A stretch of 64,000 bases of DNA from NCBI GenBank assembly GCA_016713925.1, contig JADJOH010000008.1, forward strand, positions 744,001-808,000, given 5' to 3'. This DNA comes from Bacteroidota bacterium (GTDB taxonomy: Bacteria; Bacteroidota; Bacteroidia; AKYH767-A; OLB10). Every line of letters begins with the position of its first letter. The first letter of the stretch is position 1. Of the stretch, positions 1 through 10,001 are shown in pieces. The notes under the pieces are model-generated. The model was not told the DNA's origin. It was given only the letters and a program-made list of their open reading frames with translations, and did not search any database. The translations under genes and the position numbers were made by a program.

Positions 1-2085
1 AGCGACAATGATGAAATTTGGGAAGCGGGAGAGCGAGCCTTGTATATTGATGCCAATGGAAATCCTGCTTTTACAGGCTTTGGAAATTCCACCATCAGTA
101 GTTCCGTTTCAGTGAATGATGGTAACTGGCATCATATCGCAGTGGTCAGGGATTACAGTACATTACCGGGCACCGGTAGAATTTATATCGATGGGTTCAA
201 TAGAACTGCCACATCTTCTTATGTTGCTAATGCTTTTCCAAATGTTGGTTCATTTAGTATCGGCAGACCGAATTATTCTGAAGCACCTGATTTTTTCACC
301 GGTGATCTGGATGAAATGCGAATATGGAACGTGGCCAGAACTGCAGCTGAGATCCAATCGGGACTTGTAGATTCCGTTTCAGCATCCACTCCCGGCTTAC
401 TGGCCTATTATCGTTTTGATGAGATGAATTATCCGCTGGTGAATGAAGTATCTGCATTGTATTCCGGAACAGCCGTGAACAATCCTGCTAAAGAGTATGC
501 TTTCGGTTTTCATTGGTTACCGGGAGGAGAAACCTTACCTTATATTTCCGCTGCTGCAACCGGTAATTATACGGTTACCGTGAGTGATTACCTCGGTTGT
601 ACAAGTAGTAGTGCGCCGCATTATATCAAGGTGATTGAAAATCCTTCTGTACCGGTTGTTTTAAGTGACGCGTCATTTTATTTCTGTTCAGGTGATTCAG
701 TCATGTTGTATACTGATACCACCGGTGCGATTGCCCAATTACGGTATGGCGTATCCGTTACAGGTTTCAGTTCAGAATTTTCTTCAACCGACAGAAGTGC
801 GAATCAGGTCCTTGGAGCACCCAATGTATATCCTGCTTATGGAAATTTGCCGGGAGCATGGTCCGGTTTTGATCCGGATATACAGAGGGAGTATATTCAA
901 ATTCTTTACAATGAACCGGCGCCCGTTAATTTTATCGATATTTATGAAACATACAATCCCGGCGCGGTAGATACAGTGTACGTAAAAAACCCGACGACCG
1001 GATTGTTCGAAGTGGTGTATACCGCTACCGGCTCTCCGCAATTGCCGCAGTCAGGGAAGTTGCATATTTCATTTCCTGTGACCACCTACAATGTTGCTGA
1101 AATCAGGATTGCAATCAATTCTCCTGCTGTATCCGGCTGGAATGCAATAGATGCGGTGGGTATTGGTATAGAGCAAACCTACCTCTGGTCAACAGGAGCT
1201 ACAACTGCTTCCATCATCGCTACTACGGGAGGAACCTATAGTGTTAGTGTAAGCAACGGATTCTGCGAATCGGTAAGTGTTCCGGTGGTGGTGACTGTAT
1301 TGCCTGCTCCCCTACTATGGAATGTGGATGCGGATGGTGATACGTACGGAAGTACCGCTGATGATTCTTTATCCTGCTCACAACCTTTGGGCTTTGTTTT
1401 AAATACAAGTGATTGTGATGACGCTTCCGTCACGGTTTATCCAGGTGCCAGTGAGGTTTGTTACAATGGGATTGATGATAACTGTAATGGATTGACGGAT
1501 GAAGCCTGTAATGGTACCTTAAACCTGTCGTTGCTGATAGAAGGGTATTACAATGCAGGGGGAACGATGGTACCGGCTTTATTCAATGCAGGAGTGGGTT
1601 TTAGTACTTTAGAATGTGACACAGTGACCATTGAACTGCATAAAACTTCATTACCTTCAGTCCTGCTTTCAAGAACAAAAATGGTTATGAATACAATGGG
1701 GTCGGTCTCCGTCAGTTTTCCCGATTCAGTCATCGGGCAAAATGGTTACATCGTCATCCTTCACCGTAATGCCGTTCAAACATGGTCAAACCCTGTTACA
1801 TTTACTGCTGCTACCAACTATAATTTCACCACCGCGGCCTCACAAGCTTATGGCTCCAACCAACGTGAAGTGGAGTCGGGTATATGGGCCTTCTATAGTG
1901 GCGATATTGCACCACAAGATGAAGTAGTGGATATTACCGATCAGGGATTGATTGGAAATGATATTATAAACTTTGCTTTCGGCTATGTACCCACTGATGT
2001 TTCCGGCGATGGGGTTGTGGATATCACGGATCAGGCGATTGTAGATAATAACATCTTAAACTTTATTGGAACGCTTCATCCATAA
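1..2085 (+). CDS. Secreted LamG / discoidin-like / MopE / dockerin-like surface protein (5' partial)
   Basis: The frame is open from base 1, so the true start lies upstream; 694 residues are visible. Order of domains, counted from base 1: end of a LamG (concanavalin A-like) domain to about 150, an Ig-like linker, a discoidin-like beta-sandwich at about 215-380, one MopE-type metal-binding repeat near 435-495 (aspartate-rich with CDDA and IDDNCNG), a beta-sandwich module to about 600, and two dockerin-like repeats at the end. The last repeat contains DVSGDGVVDITD, a well-formed Ca-binding EF loop; the first is degenerate. No type A T9SS tail is visible. It is probably exported and anchored at the cell surface, but the visible part shows no catalytic motif. 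It is a tandem paralogue of the next gene, and the last 200 bp are about 96% identical in both. No hairpin follows the stop. Confidence 0.85.
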   Translation, partial: SDNDEIWEAGERALYIDANGNPAFTGFGNSTISSSVSVNDGNWHHIAVVRDYSTLPGTGRIYIDGFNRTATSSYVANAFPNVGSFSIGRPNYSEAPDFFTGDLDEMRIWNVARTAAEIQSGLVDSVSASTPGLLAYYRFDEMNYPLVNEVSALYSGTAVNNPAKEYAFGFHWLPGGETLPYISAAATGNYTVTVSDYLGCTSSSAPHYIKVIENPSVPVVLSDASFYFCSGDSVMLYTDTTGAIAQLRYGVSVTGFSSEFSSTDRSANQVLGAPNVYPAYGNLPGAWSGFDPDIQREYIQILYNEPAPVNFIDIYETYNPGAVDTVYVKNPTTGLFEVVYTATGSPQLPQSGKLHISFPVTTYNVAEIRIAINSPAVSGWNAIDAVGIGIEQTYLWSTGATTASIIATTGGTYSVSVSNGFCESVSVPVVVTVLPAPLLWNVDADGDTYGSTADDSLSCSQPLGFVLNTSDCDDASVTVYPGASEVCYNGIDDNCNGLTDEACNGTLNLSLLIEGYYNAGGTMVPALFNAGVGFSTLECDTVTIELHKTSLPSVLLSRTKMVMNTMGSVSVSFPDSVIGQNGYIVILHRNAVQTWSNPVTFTAATNYNFTTAASQAYGSNQREVESGIWAFYSGDIAPQDEVVDITDQGLIGNDIINFAFGYVPTDVSGDGVVDITDQAIVDNNILNFIGTLHP

Positions 2086-2896
2086 ATTAATATTGTAGCG
2101 CAACAAAATAGAGAAATTGTTATTCTAATACATTTTCTTTTTTTGGATTGTTTACACTTTTTAGCGTATTCCGGACTTCCATGATTTTACCATCGGGAGG
2201 TAGAGGGCTTAACTCCATCGATACAAGTTTGATCGTTGAAGCGATTTCATTTTTATTTGTTTTTTCGGTAGGTGTATTGATTTACTTTATTCAATTAAAA
2301 TTCATACATACAAAAAATACGTTTTTTTGTCAACTGTTATTCTGCTTTCTTTAAAATGGTCTGTAAAGACAGCGAAATGTCGGATGTTTTACCGATTTGC
2401 CATGAAAACGGTAGATAAAAAATATAGTATTTAGGTTACCCAAAACAGGAAAAAAGGAATAGAACTATTTTCAGGTATATTAGGATTATTCTAATAATGG
2501 ATAGGTGCTTTTAGTGAGTTCCTTGCAGGATAAATATCTTTTCAGTAACATTATAACAATTGATCTAATTAACCGGGCACATACTTCATTAATCAGAAAC
2601 AGGCTTCAGGACTATTTTATGAACTTTGATAATTTACATGAGGCTTTATTGTTTTTAATCCGGGTCTTGTTATTCGCTTGTTTACTTCTGTTGGTGGTTG
2701 ATTCTTACACCAGACATCTCAAAAAGGAAGATGAGAATGATTCTTCATCGAAGCCGTTTCCCACAATTGTTTTGTTTTTTTTTACTTCAAAATTGGTCTT
2801 TCATTTCAAGTATGGACCATCATTGTTTAATGAATGATAACAACAAATCTAAAATCATACTATAACCTGAAAAAAACGATTGTTTATATAATTATT
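2086..2896. other. Intergenic region without a supported gene
   Basis: About 810 bp of AT-rich sequence between two paralogous surface-protein genes. It holds two short open frames (about 68 and 110 codons) with no recognisable domain, no good start context and low-complexity hydrophobic composition; I do not support them as genes. The 3' part should contain the promoter and leader of the following gene, but I see no unambiguous -33/-7 pair. No terminator hairpin is evident after the upstream stop. Confidence 0.5.
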
Positions 2897-5800
2897 ATGA
2901 GAAAATTCTACCCCACCATGCATCGTTCAGTTCATCAATCTCGCTTAAAATTAGTTTTATTTTTTGCAATAACACTTCTGAATTTCGCGCCAATTTACGC
3001 TCAGTTCACACCGGGCAAGTTAGCTGTGTTAGTCATTGGAGATGGCACCGCGCCTCGTACCAGTGCAGCAACACCACTTTTTATCAGGGAATATAATCTT
3101 TCTGGTACATCCCAGGCGGGTAACTTGATTACGACTTTACCTGCAACAGCTGTTGCCGGAACCGGATCTGTGAACAGAGCTGTGACGCAAAGTGGTACGG
3201 CCGGCTCAGAAGGTTTTTTGAATTTATCAATGGACAGGCAATTTCTTACATTAACCGGATACAATACCACAGCAGGTACAGCTGGCGTATCCACAAGCTT
3301 AGCTACTACTTTTCCAACCAATACCCGCGTCATTGCAAAAATTAATGCCGGTGGTGGATCAGATACTAAAACAACTTTGTTTACTGCGTATTCAGGAACT
3401 GCTTTACGTTCAGCTGTCACAATAAATGGATCCGCTTACTGGACAGCCGGCGCGCCGGGTACCATTGGTGTGGGTTACGTGCCACAAGGTAACGTTGTTG
3501 CAGCTACGAACTTGGGCGCCAATAATACCCGTGGAATCGGCATCTTCAATAATCAATTGTATGCTTCTACCGGATCGGGAGGTAACAGATTGGTAACGGT
3601 GGGTACCGGTCTTCCTGTATCAGGTACGCAAACACTTGCGAATCTAAATGGCTTCCTGACAACTACCGGTGATCCGTATTCGTATCTCTTTCTTGATTTA
3701 GATGGCAATTCCAGTCCTGATGTCTTGTATGTAGCTTCTTTAAGTATCGCACCAACAGGATTGCTGAAGTATACTTCTTCGGATGGTGGTGCCACATGGA
3801 CGGCACGTGGTAGTTTAACCGGGAATGCTTTCGGTGTGACGGGTTGGTTCAATGCGTGTACGGGTAATGTGGATTTATACATTACTGCAAATACCAGTGG
3901 TGCCAAGCCGAATAGTCTTTATGCGTTTTCAGATGTAGGTGTCAATGCTGCTAGTCCTGCAGATATTACTTCCAATGGTTCCGCCTTAAGTACAACCGGA
4001 ACTTTACTGGCAAGCGCGCCGACCAATACCGCTTTTGGAGGTGTGGCTTTCACTCCGGGAACACCTGCAGTTTATTCAGATCTTGTTCCACCGGTTGCTG
4101 TTTTCGTTCCTGCAGATACGACAATCAGTTGTGATAGCCAGGTGCCTGCTGATAATGCTGTTTTTACTGATAATTCTGATGAGTTCATTGTGGTTTATTC
4201 TGAAAGTATCGTGAATGGAATATGTGATGGTAATTTTACAGTATATCGTACATGGACGGCTACTGATAACTGTGGATACGTGACATCAGTCACTCAAATT
4301 ATTAATATAATTGATAACACTGCTCCCGTGTTTGATAATGTTCCAACTGTCTTCAATGCAAATTGCAGTGATGATATTTCGCCCGGAGCTATTGTTGCGC
4401 CTTCTGCAAGTGATAATTGTGATGCAGCTTTAACTGTAGGCTATTCGGATTCTGTTTTATATTCATCCGGTTTATTTAATTATGTCCTGAATCGCACCTG
4501 GACGGCCACTGACCATTGCGGAAATACCACTGTTTTAGTGCAGACCATTAATCTTTATGATTCAATTCCGCCTGTGATCAATTGTCCGCAAACGATACGG
4601 ATTTGTACTGCTAATCCAACTGTAGTAAACTATAACGTCACCGCTACTGATAATTGTGGACTTTCTCCGTTGAACTTACTGACTAATCCGGGCAATGAAT
4701 CCGGGAATTTAAGCGGATGGGTTATCACGCTTAATGGTGGAGATGGTTGGGCGAATACCGGTGCTTATGGAGAGGTGCGTTCCGGAAATTTTAGCTTCAG
4801 TGGTTCGTATTGGTGGGAAGAAATGGCTCAGGAAGTAGATTTAATTGCAAAGGGTTACAGTACTGCATATCTCAATGCTGCCCCTCCGATTCATGTAAGT
4901 GAATGGTACCGGGCATCCTCTTGCTGTTCTTCAACGGATGAATATTATTTCAAGTCGGAATTACTCGATTCAGCAGGCATCGTATTAACTTCATATAATT
5001 TAGGAAGTATGGCTGCTCCGGTGCAATCAACTCCGGTATGGCAGCAAGTCGTGCATACATTTACCGGATATCCGGCAGGTGTTACTAAAGTAAGAATTAC
5101 ACATGGTTCAAAGGATAATGAAGGATGGGCAGGTAACTACGGAACCATCATTGATGATGCCCTGGTTTCCATAGATACACTTTTAGTAAATCCACCATCA
5201 GGAACTGTTTTCCCAATGGGCATAACTCCGGTTACTGCTACAACTATGGACCAGGCGGGTAATATATCTACCTGTACATTTAATGTTGTTTTATCCAATG
5301 TGCCCGGTCCGGCTTTAAGTTGCAGCGGAAGTTTCGTTTGTCAGGGTGAAAGCAATGGAGTTGCCACTGCTACAGTCGATAACACATCTTTAAATTTAAA
5401 GATTACAGCACCGACGCCACAGCAGTTTCCGGTTGGAGTTGCTGTGTTTGGACCAAATGTATTTGAAAATCCTGTCGCAGGTGATTTCGTTTATTTTTCA
5501 AATCCTGATTTGGGTTGTGATCCTTATCCTCCCGGTTTTTTTACAGGGAAGGTGGCATTGATTGACAGAGGAACCTGTTCCTTTGAACAAAAAGTGTACA
5601 ATGCACAAACTGCCGGAGCGGTCGGAGTGGTGATTGTAAATAATATCCCGGGCCCTCCTGTTAATATGGGAGCAGCGAATATTTACGCAATTACTATTCC
5701 TGTTGTAATGGTGAGTGATGCAGATGGGTTAACCATTAAAAATATGCTTTCCACGCCGGCAACTGTTACAGGAAATTCTACTATTTATTCTTTTCAATGG

Positions 5801-8371
5801 AGCAATGGAGCTACAACAGCTATAATTTCCGGATTAAGTGCTGGAACGTATACGGTGAGTGTTTCCGCAGATAACAGTTGTGAAAGCAGTTGTAGCGTAC
5901 ATGTACTGGAAAATATTGCGGATTCAGTTACTATTATATCGTCTTCCATCAATAATACTATTTGTCAGGGAGATTTTATTGAACTTATTGTTAATCCAAT
6001 TAATCTTGCCGGTAATTTCAATGGTAATCAGCAATGGGTTGATTTGGGTGCAGACATCACAAATCTCAACGACGCAAGTTTTACCATCGAGGCCTGGGTA
6101 CGTACAACGGGCACAGGAGAAGGAATAGTGGTTAGCAGCAATAACGATAATATTTGGGAATTCGGAGAACGTGCTTTTTATATTGATGCGAATGGCGCAC
6201 CTGCCTTCGTAGGTTTTGCCAATCAATATATACTTAGTAATACAGCTGTTAATGATGGAAGCTGGCATCATGTAGCGGTGGTGAGAGATTATAGCACGTT
6301 GCCCGGTACCGGAGCTATTTATATTGATGGCATCAACAGAACCTCTTCTTCTACCTATTCAGCTAATGCCTTTCCGAACATTGGATCTTTCAGTATAGGC
6401 CGACCGAATTACGCCGAAGCACCAAATTATTTTACCGGTGATATGGATGAAGTGAGAATATGGAATCTGCCCCGAACTGCAGCTGAAATACAATCAGGAA
6501 TACTATCTCCTGTTTTGCCTTTTGCAGCGGGATTACTGGCCTATTATAAATTTGATGAAAGGCCTTTCCTGCTGATGAATTACGCATCACTTCTCTTTTA
6601 CGGAACCCCTGTGAACAATCCGGAGAAGGTCTTTGCTTTCTCTTATCTCTGGTCACCGGAAGGTCAAACAACACCCTATATTAACGCTACATCAACCGGT
6701 AATTATAGTGTGACGGTGACAAATTATTTGGGATGTTCAACGACCAGCGCCCCCTATTATCTGAATGTAATACCGGTTCCTTCCGCACCGGTTATTGTGA
6801 GTAGTCCCTCTCCCTATTTTTGTACCGGGGATACCATCACGCTCTCTGCAGATACCGCGAATGCAATAATTTATTTACGGTATGGCAGCACCGTTACCTC
6901 ATATAGTTCGGAGTTTAATCTCAATCCTCCGGGCTGGTTTGCAAATCAGATTCTGGGTGCACCGGATGTATTTCCTGCTTACGGAGATATAGGTTTTGCA
7001 TGGGCTCCTCTGAGCACTGATGACCAACGCGAGCATATACAAATTGCTTACACTAATCCGGCACCCATCAATTTCATAGATATTTATGAAACGTTTAACC
7101 CCGGTGCAGTGGATACGGTGTATGTGAAGAATCCAAACACCGGGCTGTTCGAAGTAGTTTATACCGCTACCGCTGCGCCGCAACCTCCGGTTTCAAGGAA
7201 ATTGCATATTACCTTTCCTGTAACTGCTTTTTCCGTTTCTGAAATCAGAATAGCGATGAATTCACCCGCCGTCCCTGACTGGAATGAAATTGATGCTGTA
7301 GGAATTGGATTGGAGCAAACGTATCTATGGTCAACCGGTGCAACTACATCTTCTATTTACGTAGGTAGCGGAGGATATTACGGTCTTCTCGTTAGTAATG
7401 GTTTATGTCAGTCACCAAGTACAGTAATACAAGTGTATGAATCATCCACACCTTTTTCATGGTATACAGATATCGACCAGGATGGATTTGGAGTAGAAGG
7501 AATAAGCACTGTTTTACTTGATGCTGCGAGTGAAGTGACAACCGCATCTGAAGTGGTATTTAATGATGGATTTATGGAAAATCACCTCGCTCAAACCTTC
7601 ACCGCTTCGCAAACCGGCATGTTTAACACTATTCAGTTTAATGTAGATTTTTTGAGTGATGGTAGTTTTGATGCGCTATTCGAATTGTATTCGGGAAGTG
7701 TTCCGGGAAGCGGGACATTACTCAATACTCAAGCTTTGACGATTAACACATTGGGATGGCAAACAGTAAATATTCCAAACAGCATACCGGTGCTTGCAGG
7801 TAGTTCTTATTATTTTGTAATCAAAGGAGCAGTACCTTCTTCAGACTTTATTAGGCTCTGGCGCAGCAATGGTGCAACCCCCGGAGCTCATGCCGGTGGA
7901 GATCTTTATTATTATGATAGTTTTATGGCGATATGGATGTCGAGTTCTATTGATGATCTCGATTTCAGAGAGTATGTCAGTGTAGTTTCCGGTTCCGGCC
8001 CTGCCATCATTTCCTGTACGGATCCCGGTCCCGGATATGCGATTAATAGTAATGATTGTAATGATATTAATGGTGCAGTGAATCCAAATGCCGTTGAGAT
8101 TTGTAATAATTTGATTGATGATAATTGTAATGGTATTATTGATACAGATGCAAATCCCGGACCTCAGAACTGGTATGCAGACATGGATCAGGATGGATTT
8201 GGAGTAGAAGGTGTCAGCACTGTTGTACTTGATGCTGCGAGTGAAGTGACAACCGCATCTGAAGTGGTATTTAATGATGGATTTATGGAAAATCACCTCG
8301 CTCAAACCTTCACCGCTTCGCAAACCGGCATGTTTAACACTATTCAGTTTAATGTAGATTTTTTTGAGTGA
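2897..8371 (+). CDS. Giant secreted multidomain surface protein, N-terminal part (frameshifted at 8359-8365)
   Basis: I place the start at 2897 because the residues that follow form a signal peptide (basic start, hydrophobic core, cleavage after PIYA before QF); the frame is open from 2834. Order by residue: a putative propeller-like region to about 390, two HYR/Ig-like modules (396-570, TATDNCG motifs), a carbohydrate-binding-like stretch (about 600-770), a PA (protease-associated) domain (about 833-954), a LamG domain (about 1038-1220), a discoidin-like sandwich (about 1314-1470), then MopE-type repeats alternating with a duplicated beta-sandwich. In the second copy of that module a run of seven T replaces six T in the first copy (7648-7653), so the frame ends at 8371 and continues as 8364-9860. 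The whole gene would encode about 2,320 residues. Likely an outer-surface adhesin or polymer-binding protein; no catalytic centre seen. Confidence 0.85.
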   Translation: MRKFYPTMHRSVHQSRLKLVLFFAITLLNFAPIYAQFTPGKLAVLVIGDGTAPRTSAATPLFIREYNLSGTSQAGNLITTLPATAVAGTGSVNRAVTQSGTAGSEGFLNLSMDRQFLTLTGYNTTAGTAGVSTSLATTFPTNTRVIAKINAGGGSDTKTTLFTAYSGTALRSAVTINGSAYWTAGAPGTIGVGYVPQGNVVAATNLGANNTRGIGIFNNQLYASTGSGGNRLVTVGTGLPVSGTQTLANLNGFLTTTGDPYSYLFLDLDGNSSPDVLYVASLSIAPTGLLKYTSSDGGATWTARGSLTGNAFGVTGWFNACTGNVDLYITANTSGAKPNSLYAFSDVGVNAASPADITSNGSALSTTGTLLASAPTNTAFGGVAFTPGTPAVYSDLVPPVAVFVPADTTISCDSQVPADNAVFTDNSDEFIVVYSESIVNGICDGNFTVYRTWTATDNCGYVTSVTQIINIIDNTAPVFDNVPTVFNANCSDDISPGAIVAPSASDNCDAALTVGYSDSVLYSSGLFNYVLNRTWTATDHCGNTTVLVQTINLYDSIPPVINCPQTIRICTANPTVVNYNVTATDNCGLSPLNLLTNPGNESGNLSGWVITLNGGDGWANTGAYGEVRSGNFSFSGSYWWEEMAQEVDLIAKGYSTAYLNAAPPIHVSEWYRASSCCSSTDEYYFKSELLDSAGIVLTSYNLGSMAAPVQSTPVWQQVVHTFTGYPAGVTKVRITHGSKDNEGWAGNYGTIIDDALVSIDTLLVNPPSGTVFPMGITPVTATTMDQAGNISTCTFNVVLSNVPGPALSCSGSFVCQGESNGVATATVDNTSLNLKITAPTPQQFPVGVAVFGPNVFENPVAGDFVYFSNPDLGCDPYPPGFFTGKVALIDRGTCSFEQKVYNAQTAGAVGVVIVNNIPGPPVNMGAANIYAITIPVVMVSDADGLTIKNMLSTPATVTGNSTIYSFQWSNGATTAIISGLSAGTYTVSVSADNSCESSCSVHVLENIADSVTIISSSINNTICQGDFIELIVNPINLAGNFNGNQQWVDLGADITNLNDASFTIEAWVRTTGTGEGIVVSSNNDNIWEFGERAFYIDANGAPAFVGFANQYILSNTAVNDGSWHHVAVVRDYSTLPGTGAIYIDGINRTSSSTYSANAFPNIGSFSIGRPNYAEAPNYFTGDMDEVRIWNLPRTAAEIQSGILSPVLPFAAGLLAYYKFDERPFLLMNYASLLFYGTPVNNPEKVFAFSYLWSPEGQTTPYINATSTGNYSVTVTNYLGCSTTSAPYYLNVIPVPSAPVIVSSPSPYFCTGDTITLSADTANAIIYLRYGSTVTSYSSEFNLNPPGWFANQILGAPDVFPAYGDIGFAWAPLSTDDQREHIQIAYTNPAPINFIDIYETFNPGAVDTVYVKNPNTGLFEVVYTATAAPQPPVSRKLHITFPVTAFSVSEIRIAMNSPAVPDWNEIDAVGIGLEQTYLWSTGATTSSIYVGSGGYYGLLVSNGLCQSPSTVIQVYESSTPFSWYTDIDQDGFGVEGISTVLLDAASEVTTASEVVFNDGFMENHLAQTFTASQTGMFNTIQFNVDFLSDGSFDALFELYSGSVPGSGTLLNTQALTINTLGWQTVNIPNSIPVLAGSSYYFVIKGAVPSSDFIRLWRSNGATPGAHAGGDLYYYDSFMAIWMSSSIDDLDFREYVSVVSGSGPAIISCTDPGPGYAINSNDCNDINGAVNPNAVEICNNLIDDNCNGIIDTDANPGPQNWYADMDQDGFGVEGVSTVVLDAASEVTTASEVVFNDGFMENHLAQTFTASQTGMFNTIQFNVDFFE
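7481..8037 (+). repeat. Internal tandem duplication, copy 1 (557 bp)
   Basis: This segment is nearly identical to 8192-8749, with an offset of 711 to 712 bp. The few differences include the start (aataagc versus gtgtcagc), c/a near 7795, g/a near 7818, t/c near 7938, and a T6 versus T7 run. It encodes one MopE-edge plus beta-sandwich module. The high identity points to a recent duplication. Confidence 0.95.
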
Positions 8372-8749
8372 TGGTAGTTTTGATGCGCTATTCGAATTGT
8401 ATTCGGGAAGTGTTCCGGGAAGCGGGACATTACTCAATACTCAAGCTTTGACGATTAACACATTGGGATGGCAAACAGTAAATATTCCAAACAGCATACC
8501 GGTGATTGCAGGTAGTTCTTATTATTTTATAATCAAAGGAGCAGTACCTTCTTCAGACTTTATTAGGCTCTGGCGCAGCAATGGTGCAACCCCCGGAGCT
8601 CATGCCGGTGGAGATCTTTATTATTATGATAGTTTTATGGCGATATGGACGTCGAGTTCTATTGATGATCTCGATTTCAGAGAGTATGTCAGTGTAGTTT
8701 CCGGTTCCGGCCCTGCCATCATTTCCTGTACGGATCCCGGTCCCGGATA
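8192..8749 (+). repeat. Internal tandem duplication, copy 2 (558 bp, carries the frameshift)
   Basis: This is the second copy of the 557-bp module at 7481-8037. It has one extra T in the homopolymer at 8359-8365, which shifts the reading frame. Downstream of the shift the other frame encodes the same module as copy 1, so the break is recent or is a consensus error. Confidence 0.95.
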
Positions 8750-9860
8750 CTCGAATAATAATTTAGATTGTAATGATTTATTGAATACTGTTTATCCCGG
8801 TGCCTATGAAAATTGTACCAATGGAATAGATGATAACTGCAATGGCATCATCGATACAGATGCCGTTTTCTATACCTATTATCAGGATCTGGATCTGGAT
8901 GAATATGGTAATCCTGCAGTGAGTATATCTTCATGTCTTCCACCGATATTTATGACCGGTTACACACTGGATAATACCGATTGCGATGACAATAACTTTT
9001 TCGTTAATCCCGGATTCACGGAATGGTGTGATTATATCGATAATGATTGCGACGGCTTAGTGGATGAAGGTGTAATTGATATCTATTATCCCGATGTTGA
9101 CGGAGATGGTTTTGGAAATAGCGCCTCACCCGGAATAGCTTCCTGTACCCCTAATGGATTCTCTTCATTGAATAATCTGGATTGTGATGATTCCAACACG
9201 TTTGTTAATCCAAATGCCGCTGAAGTATGTAGTAACGCCATAGACGATGATTGTGATGGTTTAACGGACGAGGGTTGTACAAGTGGAACAACGTTTAATA
9301 TTACTGCCCTGTTCGAAGGATTTTACGATGGAGTTTCAGGAATGCAACCTGTTCTACTTAACTCCGGTTATGGCTTCGGTTTAACAGACTGCGATGTGAT
9401 CTACGTTGAACTGCGTGATGGTTTATCCACGACTACTGTACTAGCCGCCGATTCAGCAATTATAAATACCAGCGGACAGGTTTCAATTACGTTCCCTGTA
9501 AATGTGACCGGCCAAAATGGTTATATTGTCATCTATCATCGAAATGCAATTCAAACCTGGTCGAACCTGATCACGTTTACAGCACCTACTAACTATAATT
9601 TCACCACTGCAGCATCACAAGCCTTTGGCTCTAACCAACGTGAAGTAGCTCCCGGTGTATGGGCCTTCTATAGTGGCGATATTGCACCGCAAGATGAAGT
9701 AGTGGATATTACCGATCAGGGATTGATTGGAAATGATATTTTAAACTTTGCTTTCGGCTATGTACCCACTGATGTTTCCGGCGATGGAGTTGTGGATATC
9801 ACGGATCAGGCGATTGTAGATAATAATATCTTAAACTTTATTGGATCGATTCATCCTTAA
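8364..9860 (+). CDS. C-terminal part of the frameshifted surface protein (MopE repeats, dockerin-like end)
   Basis: This continues the preceding gene after the one-base shift; the apparent TTG start at 8364 is only where the frame becomes usable. It encodes the rest of the duplicated beta-sandwich, three MopE-type Ca-binding repeats (motifs such as IDDNCNG, IDNDCDG and IDDDCDG, each following a DxDxDxxG loop), a beta-sandwich module and two dockerin-like repeats, the second with a complete DVSGDGVVDITD loop. It ends in FIGSIHP, like its upstream paralogue (FIGTLHP). No signal peptide is present, as expected for the back half of a broken gene. If the shift is real, the full protein loses its C-terminal module and probably its surface attachment. 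The stop is followed 15 bp later by a strong hairpin. Confidence 0.85.
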   Translation: MSDGSFDALFELYSGSVPGSGTLLNTQALTINTLGWQTVNIPNSIPVIAGSSYYFIIKGAVPSSDFIRLWRSNGATPGAHAGGDLYYYDSFMAIWTSSSIDDLDFREYVSVVSGSGPAIISCTDPGPGYSNNNLDCNDLLNTVYPGAYENCTNGIDDNCNGIIDTDAVFYTYYQDLDLDEYGNPAVSISSCLPPIFMTGYTLDNTDCDDNNFFVNPGFTEWCDYIDNDCDGLVDEGVIDIYYPDVDGDGFGNSASPGIASCTPNGFSSLNNLDCDDSNTFVNPNAAEVCSNAIDDDCDGLTDEGCTSGTTFNITALFEGFYDGVSGMQPVLLNSGYGFGLTDCDVIYVELRDGLSTTTVLAADSAIINTSGQVSITFPVNVTGQNGYIVIYHRNAIQTWSNLITFTAPTNYNFTTAASQAFGSNQREVAPGVWAFYSGDIAPQDEVVDITDQGLIGNDILNFAFGYVPTDVSGDGVVDITDQAIVDNNILNFIGSIHP

Positions 9861-9875
9861 TGAATTAATGCAATG

Positions 9876-9915
9876 AACAAGAAAGGCGATATCACCCGAT
9901 ATCGCCTTTCTTGTT
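9876..9915. terminator. Bidirectional intrinsic terminator, 18-bp stem
   Basis: A perfect inverted repeat with arms at 9876-9893 and 9898-9915 and a 4-nt loop, followed by T-rich sequence on the plus strand. It lies between two convergent genes (stops at 9860 and 10002) and can serve both. Confidence 0.9.
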
Positions 9916-10001
9916 TTGGCTATTCTTACTTTTTTGAATGTTGATTATCGTCGAAGGTACAGGAATTGTCAGAGCAATAAAATTTTTGCCGGGTATGAAC
10001 G

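Noticed and set aside
2505..2837. 110-codon open frame between the two paralogues
   Set aside because: Non-ATG start, low-complexity hydrophobic composition, no recognisable domain, and no homologous frame seen elsewhere.
2834..2896. Upstream start for the giant surface protein
   Set aside because: The extra residues are low-complexity and sit before a normal signal peptide; 2897 is a better start.
8359..8365. Programmed -1 or +1 frameshifting in the giant surface protein
   Set aside because: The first copy of the duplicated module has the same sequence with one fewer T and no shift is needed there; no downstream stem-loop or pseudoknot stimulator is obvious.
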